Below, piece by piece: positions 43,521-54,164 of a DNA stretch of 64,000 bases (its first letter is position 1; every line of letters starts with the position of its first letter). A program made the position numbers and the translations under genes. The notes under the pieces are model-generated. The model was not told where the DNA came from. It did not search any database and was given only the letters and a program-made list of their open reading frames with translations. Source of the DNA: Malaya genurostris (taxonomy: Eukaryota > Arthropoda > Insecta > Diptera > Culicidae); contig NC_080570.1 in NCBI RefSeq assembly GCF_030247185.1, positions 74,621,514 to 74,685,513 of the forward strand, given 5' to 3'.

Positions 43521-44430
43521 TAACAGATCGGCTGAAAAGTTCGTATCGTTTCTATGAGAGGGCGCCACTAGAATTAAATCCATACCATTTTCAGTTAGTA
43601 CCAACCTTCAAAAGATACGTGTATAAATTTGACAGCTGTCTGATTATTAGTTTGTGAGATATTGCATTTTGAGTGAAGCTACTTTTGTTATTGTGAAAAA
43701 ATGGAAAAAAAGGAATTTCGTGTGTTGATGAAACACTACTTTTTGATGAAAAAAAGTGCCGCCGATACCAAAAAATGGCTTGATGAGTGTTATCCAGACT
43801 CTGCACCGGGCGAAGCAACAATTCGTAAGTGGTTTGCAAAATTTCGTACTGGTCATATGAGCACCGAAGACGATGAACGCAGTGGACGTCCAAAAGAGGC
43901 TGTTACCGATGAAAACGTGAAAAAAAATCCACAAAATGATTTTCAATGACCGTAAAGTGAAGTTGATCGAGATAGCTGACACCCTAAATATATCAAAGGA
44001 ACGTGTTTGACATATTATTCACGAATATTTGGATATGATAAAGCTTTGTGCTAAATGGGTGCCGCGTGAGCTCACAATCGATCAAAAACAACAACGAAAA
44101 ACCATGCTGAAATTGAACGAATTGGGTTTCGAATTGCTCCCTCATCCACCGTATTCTCCAGGTTTGGGCCCCAGTGACTTTTTCCTGTTCTCAGACCTCA
44201 AGAGAATGCTCGCTGGTAAAAAATTTAGAAGTAATGAAGAGGTAATCGCTGAAACTGAGGCCTATTTTGAGGCAAAGGACAAATCGTACTACAAAAATGG
44301 TATCGAAAAGTTAGATCGCTATAATCGCTGTATCGCCTCTGATGGCAATTATGTTGAATAATAAAAACGAATTTTGGCAAAAAAATGTGTGTTTCTATTA
44401 AACGATACGAACTTTTCAGCCGAACTGTTA
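43521..44430 (+). mobile_element. DD34D-type mariner, internally deleted
   Basis: The element is 43523-44428 (906 bp) between TA dinucleotides. Terminal inverted repeats of about 30 bp read ACAGATCGGCTGAAAAG at the left and ACAGTTCGGCTGAAAAG (inverted) at the right, both continuing TTCGTATCGTTT. Excising it with one TA restores the reverse-transcriptase codons WLESY-L of the host element. This proves the insertion site. Confidence 0.93.
43701..44361 (+). pseudogene. Mariner transposase, central catalytic region deleted
   Basis: Starts at the ATG at 43701 with the mariner N-terminal helix-turn-helix (EFRVLMKHYFLMKKSAADT, ATIRKWFAKFRTGHM, DDERSGRPKEAV). A poly-A slip near 43920 shifts the frame and a TGA interrupts near 44008. 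From 44029 the frame continues LCAKWVPRELTIDQKQQR. It then jumps directly to LNELGFELLPHPPYSPGL and PSDFFLFSDL, so the segment with the first two catalytic Asp is gone and only the third (PSDFF) remains. Inactive; it could still bind ends if its N-terminus were expressed. Confidence 0.9.
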
Positions 44431-45245
44431 TGATTCAAGCCATTTGAAGAAGCAACCGCTGAACCCAAGCCTTTCATATTTGGTAACTGCAATTTGGTGA
44501 TTAATTTTGTCAAAGCAGCAGAGAAATCAGTTTAAATGGCATCGACTTGATGATGAGCTTGCATAGATCGAATGATGTATGATGTGTACGACACAAGATT
44601 TGTGAATGTAGACCATTTAGAGATGAAACCATGTTGTGTATCAGATATATAGCTGGAGCAGTGTTGTGTGATGAAATCCAGTATTAGTTTTTTTTAAATA
44701 GTTTCGATACAATTCCTCGATAGTTTGAAATAATAGTTTTGTCACATTTCTTATATACAGCGAAAATGTAATAGTTCTTCCATGAAGCAGGAAAAATTCC
44801 GCGTTTAAGAGAGAGATTGAACATTATAGTCAATGGTATTAGGAGACTTCTTGAGCATTTCTTCAGAACGAAAGAAGGTATACCATCAGGGCCAGTGTTA
44901 GTAGGTGGTTTAAGTTTAAGACAAGCGTTTTCGACGATGTATGTCGTAATTGTAGGATGAGACACAATCGTAGAACGACGAGGAACATTGTTGGCTGCTA
45001 TTTGGATTTGTTGATTCGTCAAAGTTTCTGCGGAGAAAACACTGCTCAAGTGTTTGGAAAATAAGTGACAAATATCGACGGGGGTCGATGCTTCATGCTC
45101 TCCAAAGAACATGTGAGTAGGTAATCCAGATTCCTTTCTTTGATCATTACCATGACTTCAAAAGCGTTTGGGATTTGATTTGAGGCTCTTCTGAATCCTG
45201 CATTGGTAGTTGTAATACAGCGTCTTATTTAATCGCTTGTACCGG
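44431..45245 (-). pseudogene. CR1/Jockey-group ORF2, 5' half
   Basis: On the minus strand from about 45245: the linker region before the reverse transcriptase (KSNPKRFWSHGN-like), then LKPPTNTGPDGIPSFVLKKC, LKRGIFPASWKNYYIFAVYK, ISNYRGI, and further on DTQHGFISK-like and DFSAA-like palm motifs up to KWLESY at 44431. A frameshift near 44685 breaks it. The endonuclease is absent. Confidence 0.82.
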
Positions 45246-45429
45246 TTATTGACAAATATATAATGTGCTCTTAGTTATGTGCTAAAACGTGATAAGTGGA
45301 AAATTACCAATTTCATGAGTATTTTTTCACGAACGATGATCAAAAACAGTCAGAAATCCCATAGATCTATCTGATAAATTCTTCTAGATTGCAGTACTTG
45401 TTAGTTTGTGGGCATATAAACTTAATTCG
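45246..45429. other. Short AT-rich spacer
   Basis: Nothing recognised between the truncated retrotransposon and the next modular repeat. Confidence 0.4.
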
Positions 45430-45650
45430 GCATTATTGTACCCCCTTTTTTTGTTCCGGAAGCACCGAAAGTAGTGATGAAAAACTAGAATAGAACTCAC
45501 TTCAATTTCTCAGCCATGCTTGAACCGATTTTCACAAATTTTAGTTTAAATTGAAGCTCACATTGTCCCTGAGGCTACTGTTAAATTTCATCCGGATCCG
45601 ACCTCCGGTTCCGCAGTTACAGGTTGTCAAAGCTTTCAAACCGCCATATA
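45430..45650 (+). repeat. Modular repeat, single-module fragment
   Basis: Contains GAACTCACTTCAATTTCTCA, GCTTGAACCGATTTTCACAA, CATCCGGATCCGACCTCCGG and CGCAGTTACAGG, one recognisable module of the dispersed family. Confidence 0.6.
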
Positions 45651-46120
45651 GAATGACAATATGTACAACACTGGCATGTGCAACGTGAAAGAAGAAAACA
45701 CTACACAAATGATATGTGCTTTGTTTTATTTCGTACACACTATAAAGAATTCGAATAACTTCCGGTGAAACCCTCAACGAGTGAACACGTTTTATCGTGT
45801 TAGTGTGATGAACATTTGAGTATATCGCGAGAAAGAAAGTAGTTTTATCCGTACTTTGGCGACTCGACGTTGTCACGCAACAAGGTTTTCATTTATAGTC
45901 CAGTGAAAAGAAAGTAAATTGGACTATGAACGAAAATTAACTTTTTTTTATTCCGTTTTCGAGAATGTTGCAGATAAGCCTAATGCTACAGATTCACTTT
46001 CAAGAAAATTCAAATAGTACCACTTCACTTTAGCAGCAAATTTTTAAGCGTTTTTAATTACATTGACATGAACTGTCCAAAAATACATTACTCGCAAAGG
46101 AAAATTAAATATTTAGGAAT
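45651..46120. other. AT-rich DNA, nothing recognised
   Basis: No repeat or domain-bearing frame seen. Confidence 0.4.
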
Positions 46121-47155
46121 ATCTGTTTAATATATAACCGTTTTTCCTGGGCAAAATAAAACAGTGCCTGAACGACATATTGAACAATAATTATCTAATC
46201 ACTATAGTCTGGGTCCCGGCTCATTGCTCCATTCCTGGCAATGAAAGAGCCGATATTTTAGCCAAACGTGGTGCTATTGAGGGTGAAATTTATGAGCGAC
46301 CGATTGCTTTCAACGAATTCTATAGCTCGTCTCGCCAAAGAACACTTGCCAGCTGGCAAGCTTCTTGGGATAGAGATGATCTGGGTCGGTGGATGCACTC
46401 AATTATTCCAAAAATATCGACAAAGGCATGGTTCAGGGGACTGGATGTGAGTAGGGATTTCATTCGTGTGATGTCCAGACTCATGTCCAATCTCTACACG
46501 TTAGATGCACATCTCCTTCGAATTGGGCTCTCCGAGACTAATCATTGTGCTTGCGGAGAAGGTTATCGGGATATTGATCATGTCGTTTGGACATGCGTGG
46601 AGTATCGTGATGTCAGATCTCAACTAATAAATTCTTTGCGTACCCAAGGAAGACTATCCAATATCCCAGTTCGAGACATTCTTGCTTGTCGTGACCTTTC
46701 ATACATGAAACTTATTTATCATTTCATAAAGAAAATTGGAGTTTCAATTTAATAAAGGCCCCTTTTAAGACTTAGCTCTGATCCCAGCTGCGTCCATGAG
46801 TTCAACCAATAGCTAAATTAGAATAAAAATTATGTAATGATACAAACAAACTCGAAACAGTTTATGAAATTATCATCAAAATGTCTGAAAATAACAGCTT
46901 ATTTTATAATTTATAGAAGGTAATCGTTTGGTTCAAATAATATTTCCGAGTAGATTTCATAATTAATGACGAGTTACCTAAGATGATATTTAAGCTGTAA
47001 GAGAATATGTTTTAATAAATTCAAAACGTTGTGACTATGTTAGAATTAAATTAGGATAAGAATATTATGTAAAAGTGATGCTACGGCGAAGAAAAACTTA
47101 TGTAAACTGCCTTAAGAAATAAACGTATTTATGGAAAAAAAATCTGTTTAATATA
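46121..47155 (+). mobile_element. 5'-truncated I-type retrotransposon with 14 bp TSD
   Basis: The insert is 46135-47141. A perfect direct repeat ATCTGTTTAATATA flanks it at 46121-46134 and 47142-47155. It matches the last kilobase of the complete element at 56.9 kb almost base for base, including the 3' UTR. It is therefore a young, dead-on-arrival copy from the same lineage. Confidence 0.95.
46180..46752 (+). pseudogene. I-type ORF2 C-terminal fragment (RNase H end)
   Basis: An open frame covering the end of RNase H (TIVWVPAHCSIPGNERAD, with the last catalytic Asp) and the C-terminal domain with CACGEGYRDIDHVVWTC. It matches the complete ORF2 at almost every residue (for example ADILAK instead of ADNLAK; MSNLYT instead of MSNHYT). 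It has no start of its own, because the copy is truncated 5'. No independent function expected. Confidence 0.9.
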
Positions 47156-47756
47156 CGGAAAACATGTTTTACAATTGATGTTTACATTCTTCTGCATACT
47201 TTCACTTACATGAAACGGCCACTACGTAACTGACATAAATGAAGTTCATGTGCCATTGAAAATTTTCAACATGAAACGTTTCTGGCGAAATGAAGAGGAT
47301 TTTTGTTCTACGTTTTGAATACAGTAATTTCGTTTACCCAAATGGTTATAACAAAATCAACAGATAAGTTAGTAAAACAATAACATGTTAGTTAGAAAAA
47401 CCAGGGCGAAAAACAATAATTGCAATATTTTAATTTTGTGATCTGCGGGTTCTCCGTGCATATCGTTGAAGTTCTTCGACATATCCTATAATTACTTCCC
47501 GACAGTGAAAGCAGGATATGGAAAAAGCTTTCTATAAATAATCAACAATAATTTGTAGTTAAACTTACTGGATAGTTATTGGATTCTCGCGTCTTCCTTT
47601 TAGACTAAATCCAGTCAGCCGTGTTATAGAAGACTTGACTTTAAATGCGCTCGGCATTCTGTGCCTCGAAATTCGTATTTCAAAGTGATTACATATTCGA
47701 GTAAAGTGAGATTAAATAGACAACTCAGTTTGATGTTATGAGAAATGCTTAGCAGA
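47156..47756. other. AT-rich DNA outside the long inverted repeat
   Basis: Nothing recognised. The outer limit of the long-inverted-repeat element may extend into this stretch. Confidence 0.4.
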
Positions 47757-48228
47757 TCATCAGACTCAACCTTCTCCGATTTGGATGAAACTTTGCACAT
47801 GACTTCAATATGGCAAACAATAAGTTTTGAACCGATGGAGAGGTCAATCCGACTCACGACTGATTTTTAAAAAGGGCGTATGTATTTTTGCATTTCAAAA
47901 AAATTTCCTTTTTCAAATCGTTGTAACTCGGAAACCGTTAATTGTACAAAAATAGCGTTCAGGAAGAAGTTGTAGGGAATCGATAGGGCACTCCAAAAAA
48001 TATATACACTGAAAAATGTTTTGATTTTCTTCCTAATAATTACAAAATAATCCGAAAAAGTTAAATAAAAATAAAATCGGGGTTTTAATTTTTTTTGATA
48101 ATTTTTATTTTAAAGCTGTTTTAAAACCTACAGATTGATGGCTATCCCATCCGTGCCTTTTGAAAAATGAAGAAGCTACAGCTAAAACAATTTACTGATA
48201 TATTCGAAATTTCAAGTTCTCGTTCAAT
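47757..48228 (+). repeat. Left arm of long inverted repeat
   Basis: About 470 bp, complementary to the right arm with scattered mismatches and small gaps. Its outermost recognisable match is CAGACTCAACCTTCTCCG, paired with CGGAGAAGGTCGATTCTG at the right. Confidence 0.75.
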
Positions 48229-48548
48229 CATTCAAACAGTAGAACTAACGTAACTACGTCAAAACGGATACACACGTGTAGAATCAAAGAGGTGTGCCAG
48301 TTGACTACCTACTGTCTACAACCAACGTACGTACCGGCGAATTGCTTACCTAAATTCTACCTGTTTCACATATAAATAGCTATGCATCATAGAACTGATA
48401 TCAGTTTATAACAAATCTTTTTCGATAACAGTTACAATACTACAATATGATTTTCCCAAGGTGTAAACCTTTTCCTTTTTTTCGGCGAAATGACTTTCGG
48501 CGAAATGGCTTTCGGCCATTTGAGCCAATTTGTTCTGATTCCTGATTC

Positions 48549-50045
48549 TTGAAGCCTGATTGCACTAGGAATGAAAAAGTGCGTTTGTTGTCAGTCTTAC
48601 CAAACTCGTGGTCGAAGGAGAAAATAGCCACCCAATTCAAGGCGAACAAATACATTGTGTTGGAAGCAAGAGAATCAACGGACGAAAAAAAGCCAAGAAA
48701 CAAACAGGACGCAACAGGAACGAAAAGATAGAAAACGAGGTGCTTCAATATTTCAACAGCGATGACGTCAGCAGAATAATACCGGGATCAAGAGATTGCG
48801 TCACAGTCAAAATGAATGGTAAGTGTGAACGCAAACAAAAACGATTGCTTTATTCATCATTGAAATAAATTTATTTCCAGATCAAAATATTGGATTTAGT
48901 ACATTTGCAGCATTAAGACCAAAACACTGCAAGTTGCTTGGAAGTTCTGGTTCATATAACATATGTGTTTGCATAATCCATGAGAATGTTTCATTAATGA
49001 TTCATGCTGTTGAAAAATATTTCAAATATGATGATAAGAATTATTATTTAAAAAAGCTATTATTTGACTCATCAAAAAGATCCTGCTACCTCCGTGAATG
49101 CAAAAGATGTCCAGCAACACAAGATCTGGAGAGAAGCGTTTTAGACTATTTCGAGGAACGTGATTTGACAGAGATAAGATTTGAACAATGGGTTTCTACT
49201 GATAGATGTGATCTAGAGGAATTTGTCAAACCAGTAGAAGAATTTGCAGCATATTTTTGCGAAAAATTAGAAAAACTTGTGACTCATGATTTTATTAAAA
49301 ATCAGCAATTTGATTTTCTTAAAAAGGCAAAATCTAATGTAAAGACAGAATAAATTGTAATCATTTGTGATTTTTCATTTGTGCTTCAGGATGCTGTTCA
49401 AAGCCACTATTGGAGCAATGATCAAGCAACCATTCATCCGTTTGGAATTTATTACAGAGAATCAGAAGAGCTTTAACATTTAAGTTTCATTGTGATTTCA
49501 GAAGTGCTTAAACACGATACCATCGCGGTTTAAGTGTTTATTTCACACTTAATGTCATTTTTAAAACACAAAATTCAAATTAAAAAAGCAATATTTATGT
49601 CTGACGCTCAGTACAAAAACAGAAAAAATTTTGTAAGTATCTGTAAATTTAAATCAATGTATAACATTGATGCTGAGTGGCATTTTTTTTGCAACTTCTT
49701 ATGGTAAAGGACCATGTGATCCACTCGGGGGTAATTTAAAGCAAATGGCACGACGCGAAAGCTTGGCTAAACTACATGAACACCCAATCACAACTGCAAA
49801 ACAATTATATGAATGGGTAGAGCAGAAATGCATTCACGACCATGTCTTTTTGTTACGTGTCACAAGAAGAATATGAACGGGGTGTGACCGAGTGGAGTAA
49901 TGTTTATAAGGATACTAAAATGATTCCAGGCACACAGAAATACCATTCTATCGTTCCGATTTCAGAAACCACAATCGTCACAAGACTGTATTCAAATGAC
50001 GATGCAAATAGTACTCATACAATTTTCAAAAACTTAAAACCTTAA
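48549..50045 (+). pseudogene. Unnamed transposase-like gene, decayed
   Basis: Pieces in successive frames make one gene. First a helix-turn-helix-like N-terminus (LLSVLPNSWSKEKIATQF), then EVLQYFNSDDVSRIIPGSRD and TVKMNGKCERKQKRLL. After a frame change near 48870 comes FSTFAALRPKHCKLLGSSGS, then CYLRECKRCPATQDLE, RFEQWVSTDRCD and FLKKAKSNVKTE. Next are degraded DAVQSHYWSNDQATIHPF and DAQYKNRKNFVSIC, and finally HFFATSYGKGPCDPLGGNLK, YVSQEEYERG and MIPGTQKYHSIVPIS. I recognise this order from a widespread but, to my knowledge, unnamed animal protein family. Several stops and frameshifts, and a missing stretch near 49.5 kb, make this copy dead. Its DDE nature is inference. Confidence 0.65.
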
Positions 50046-50242
50046 ATATAATTAAGAATTATTCATGTACATGTAATCATTGTAGATATAGCAAGCAAAT
50101 AAACAATTCATGGAAATATAAAAAATGGTGTTATAATTAAATATCCAATTATCTCAAGAGCAGCTACTTTTAGAAGAAAGGATATCATGAACAAATTTAT
50201 TGCCTTTAACCTGTAGAATAATATTCTAACATTCAAATGATT

Positions 50243-51008
50243 ATCTTTCAACGAGAACTTGAAATTTCAAATATATCTGTAAATTGTTTTAGCTGTAACT
50301 TCTTCATTTTTCAAAAGGCACGGATGGGATAGCCCTCAATCTGTAGGTTTTAATAACAGCTTTAAAATAAAAATTATCAAAAAAAATCGGAAACCTGATT
50401 TTTTTAAATTTAACTTTTTTGGTACATTTTTAAATTATTGAGAAAAAAATCAATTTTTTTTATCAGTGTATATTTTTTTAGAGTGCCCTATTGATTCCCT
50501 ACAACTTCTTCCTGGACGTCATTTTTATACGATTTTCGAATTACAACGAGAAAAACTTGATCATTTGCATGCAACCGTAAACTGTTTTAGCTGTAACTTC
50601 TTCATTTTTCAAAAGGCACGGATGGTATAGCCATCAATCTGTAGGTTTTAAAACAGCTTTAAAATAAAAATTATCAAAAAGAAATATAAAACCCTGATTT
50701 TTTTATTTAACTCTTTCGGATTATTTTGTAATAATTGAGAAAAAATAAAAAAAATTTCAATGTATATTTTTTTAGAGTAACCAATCGATTCCCTACAACC
50801 CTGAACGCCATTTTTGTACAATTAACGGTTTCCGAGATACAACGATTTGAAAAAGGCAATTTTTGTGAAATGCAAAAATACATACGCCCTTTTTACAAAT
50901 CAGTCGTGAGTCGGATTGACCTCTCCATCGATTCAAAACTTATGGTTTGCCATACTGAAGCCATGTGCAAAGTTTCATCCAAATCGGAGAAGGTCGATTC
51001 TGATTTTG
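50243..51008 (-). repeat. Right arm of long inverted repeat, with inner duplication
   Basis: Contains two tandem versions of the inner segment: TGTTTTAGCTGTAACTTCTT starts near 50287 and again near 50585, about 298 bp apart, each followed by TTTTTCAAAAGGCACGGATG. The left arm has one version only. Confidence 0.8.
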
Positions 51009-51873
51009 TCATTTTTTGGTCTACTCATTCCTGGGATTGCTCATGTTACTTTTGGATACGAGAAAATCAATGAACATATTTTCATACTTATCAAATAGCG
51101 CCACTAATATTCACGTCGGAAGCGGGATGATTGCGACGAAACGAGTGTACTCCGGCGAATTTTGTCGACCCGGATCGATCCGATCATCGGCCCGATTATC
51201 GGATCGGTTGAGCACGATATTGGCCCGATCGTAGCGCTTCAATCGGGCCTCTATTGGACAATTCTGCAACATTTGCATCAACCGCGTCAACCTGAAAATG
51301 CTTTAAGTTTTCATTATGTATCGATAGAGCAAAAGATTGAAGAGATACTAAAGCATTTTGGAGCCCACGTCACCCCGATAGCGTGACATTCGGCACTTAG
51401 TTTTTGTTTTGTTTGAAGAGGCTTCAAACTTTAGGTCATTTGCCTCTTCGGGTCAGGAAAACGCTGACGCCGCGCTATACCCGTTCCCGTCAAAATTAAT
51501 ACATCAAAATGAGTTTTCTATTTGATCTCACCCTCTACTCGAGATGCCATACTATCTTTAGGACATCTACCAAAATTATAAATCGATGAACAGATATTTC
51601 TCAACGTACGAATATGATCCTCATTCTATACAATATTGATATTTTCAAATCTAACCGTGGGTGATCAGAAATCGTTATTTGATTATTAGTGAATTCCACA
51701 AATATCGATGTAATTGTTGAATATCACGGTTCGCTATCAATCTGGTTGCTCAAAACTAAATTCTCATTAAGTATACAGGTGTTTTATACTCGTTATCATC
51801 AAATTATAATCAGCATAATAAAGCTATTCAAATGTCTTTATTTCGCACTAATCGTATCTACTATTGAAGTATA
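51009..51873. other. AT-rich DNA with small palindromes
   Basis: Around 51175-51250 the sequence repeats CCGAT and CGGCCCGAT in both orientations. At 51413-51457 GAAGAGGC and GCCTCTTC can pair around a loop. No gene recognised. Confidence 0.4.
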
Positions 51874-52802
51874 TAAAGGGTGATTTTTTAAGAGCTTGAG
51901 AACTTTTTTAAACAATAAAACGCATAAAATTTGCAAAATCTCATCGGTTCTTTATTTTAAACGTTAGATTGGTACATGACATTTACTTTTTGAAGATAAT
52001 TTCATTTAAATGTTGACCGCGGCTGCGTCTTAGGTGGTCCATTCGGAAAGTCCAATTTTGGGCAACTTTTTCGAGCATTTCGGCCGGAATAGCCCGAATT
52101 TCTTCGGAAATGTTGTCTTCCAAAGCTGGAATAGTTACTGGCTTATTTCTGTAGACTTTAGACTTGACGTAGCCCCACAAAAAATAGTCTAAAGGCGTCA
52201 AATCGCATGATCTTGGTGGCCAACTTACCGGTCCATTTCTTGAGATGAATTGTTCTCCGAAGTTTTCCCTCAAAATGGCCATAGAATCGCGAGCTGTGTG
52301 GCATGTAGCGCCATCTTGTTGAAACCACATGTCTACCAAGTTCAGTTCTTCCATTTTTGGCAACAAAAAGTTTGTTAGCATCGAACGATAGCGATCGCCA
52401 TTCACTGTAACGTTGCGTCCAACAGCATCTTTGAAAAAATACGGTCCAATGATTCCACCAGCGTACAAACCACACCAAACAGTGCATTTTTCGGGATGCA
52501 TGGGCAGTTCTTGAACGGCTTCTGGTTGCTCTTCACTCCAAATGCGGCAATTTTGCTTATTTACGTAGCCATTCAACCAGAAATGAGCCTCATCGCTGAA
52601 CAAAATTTGTCGATAAAAAAGCGGATTTTCCGAATGGACCACCTAAGACGCAGCCGCGGTCAACATTTAAATGAAATTATCTTCAAAAAGTAAATGTCAT
52701 GTACCAATCTAACGTTTAAAATAAAGAACCGATGAGATTTTGCAAATTTTATGCGTTTTATTGTTTAAAAAAGTTCTCAAGCTCTTAAAAAATCACCCTT
52801 TA
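51874..52802 (-). mobile_element. Palindromic DD41D transposon derivative, copy B
   Basis: The element is 51876-52800 (925 bp) between TA dinucleotides. The left 174 bp (51876-52049) is repeated exactly, inverted, at 52627-52800. Both ends are therefore the transposase 3' end plus the last codons. The rest equals copy A at 20.5 kb nearly base for base. The normal 5' end and N-terminal coding region have been replaced by the second 3' end. Confidence 0.93.
51983..52642 (-). pseudogene. DD41D transposase core, no proper start
   Basis: A 219-codon frame that begins after a stop. Its first codons (GTG, then VHSE) are encoded by the antisense of the duplicated end, and it joins the normal protein at NPLFYRQILFSDEAHFW. 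All three catalytic Asp are present with 41 residues between the last two (FQQDGATCH and TPLDYFLWG). No ATG precedes the first Asp, and the helix-turn-helix domain is missing. Protein sequence from ENPLFYR onward is the same as in copy A. Confidence 0.85.
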
Positions 52803-54139
52803 TATACATAAAACTCGTAAATTCTACCCATTCATAAAAACTATTCGAAACAGCAATAAACTAATAAATTGTGCATCTGTAAATCTTCTGCGAAGTCCGA
52901 CATGCCATACTCACATGCGTAGAATCCAATGTGACGACTTGTAGTTTTCGTCACTTCTTTCATCCGTACCACGAGAAAAGCAACAAATAAATGTCCGACG
53001 CCTAACTGAGAAAAATAATACAGCCTTATGTTTATGAGACTGTTTAACATCATTCGGCACCAAAGACATCTGTCTGCATTCATAGAGTAGCGGTTAAATT
53101 ATGCGGATGTATTTACCAAGAAGCGCAACTGGTTAGTATCTATCTTGAGAAATATCCCAGCCAAGCGACATGACGTCTGAATAGGAGGAAATAGAATGTA
53201 TCGGACATTTCTACTCTTCACTGTCTAGACAGATTATTACCATTTTCAAACTGGAAGGCTTCGGAAGGATGGATAATATCTATCGATGCCCTGGCAATGA
53301 ATTACTTCATCTTATGCTTGCCTAATTCTAATGCTGTTTTTTTTTAAATTTTTAGGGTAGGTTTTTGAGCTCGTGATATCTCATGAATATTTCAATGGAC
53401 ATTTGTTATCACTGAAAGGGATAACCATTCGTGAGTACATCTTTATAACTTTTCTAGACACAGTTTTAGTATACACAACTTGTTTATTCCTACTTCCTAG
53501 AAATTTTAGTTGCAACGTTCTGCCTTTGAAATATTTTGCTTATGTGAACATTGAATGTGGGTCTAGCTAATTATCCATCAATCAAACACAACATGGATTT
53601 GCTGCTTTTGAAGTCGAAAAGATGAAGGAATGAACAATTTAACACACCTACATACCTTTTTGTTATGAGAAATCAGATCACTTCAAAGAACGTAGATCTT
53701 TGAAACGAGTGCCGCTAACATTGTGACGTTGGTGGTCGCCGAGTTGTAAACAAAATTGAATGATATTCTGCTTCTATTGATCGATTGATATGTCATATAA
53801 TCGAAATTTCTCGCTGATTGCATCTAATGTTGTACGGTATCGTATTCCGGAATAAGTTTGATATTAACCAAAACCCACTACTGTTAGTGCAAATTTCAAA
53901 ATTAGAACAGAATTTTGATCAGAACACTTTAGTTTTGCTAATTTGAAATCGTTATACTAAGTTACTATGCAAAAAACCTATGAAATCTTCTAAACTTGGT
54001 TCAAAACTACTTCAATGGAAAAGTGTTGTCAATGTATGACCATACAAAATTACTTTAGGTGTACCGGCTCCCTGTTTTCGGTTCCAATGTGACGAGGTTC
54101 CAATTTCAACGCTACTTTATTAAAACTTATTTCATACGT
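52803..54139. other. About 1.3 kb AT-rich DNA, nothing recognised
   Basis: Lies between the two palindromic elements. No coding frame with a domain, and no repeat shared with other parts of the window. Confidence 0.4.
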
Positions 54140-54164
54140 CAGGTTTTACCTTTTTTTATATACA

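Larger units (their letters stand above)
42298..45245 (-). mobile_element. CR1/Jockey-group non-LTR retrotransposon, 5'-truncated
   Basis: A minus-strand element with ORF2 remnants from 45245 down to about 42530. A 3' UTR and an (AAAT)n tail follow (TTTA repeats on the plus strand, 42298-42392). It is interrupted by a mariner at 43523-44428. The reverse transcriptase is present; the endonuclease is absent, so the copy is 5'-truncated. The clade within CR1/Jockey is not determined. Confidence 0.85.
47757..51008 (+). mobile_element. Long-terminal-inverted-repeat element with transposase-like gene
   Basis: The left arm (47757-48228) is the inverted, diverged counterpart of the right arm (50243-51008). 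Shared landmarks include AAATCGGAGAAGGT, GACCTCTCCATCGATTCAAA, ACATACGCCC, TTCCCTACAACTTCTTCC and GAGAACTTGAAATTTCAA. The right arm is longer because an inner unit of about 298 bp is duplicated. Between the arms lies one plus-strand decayed gene. The arrangement is that of a cut-and-paste element with foldback-like long ends (inference). I found no convincing TSD at the outer edges. Confidence 0.7.

Noticed and set aside
48780..48895. Intron in the transposase-like gene (GTAAGT ... TTTCCAG)
   Set aside because: The sequence between the sites still reads as family-like protein (NGKCERKQKRLL), so a frameshift/stop fits better than a spliced intron.
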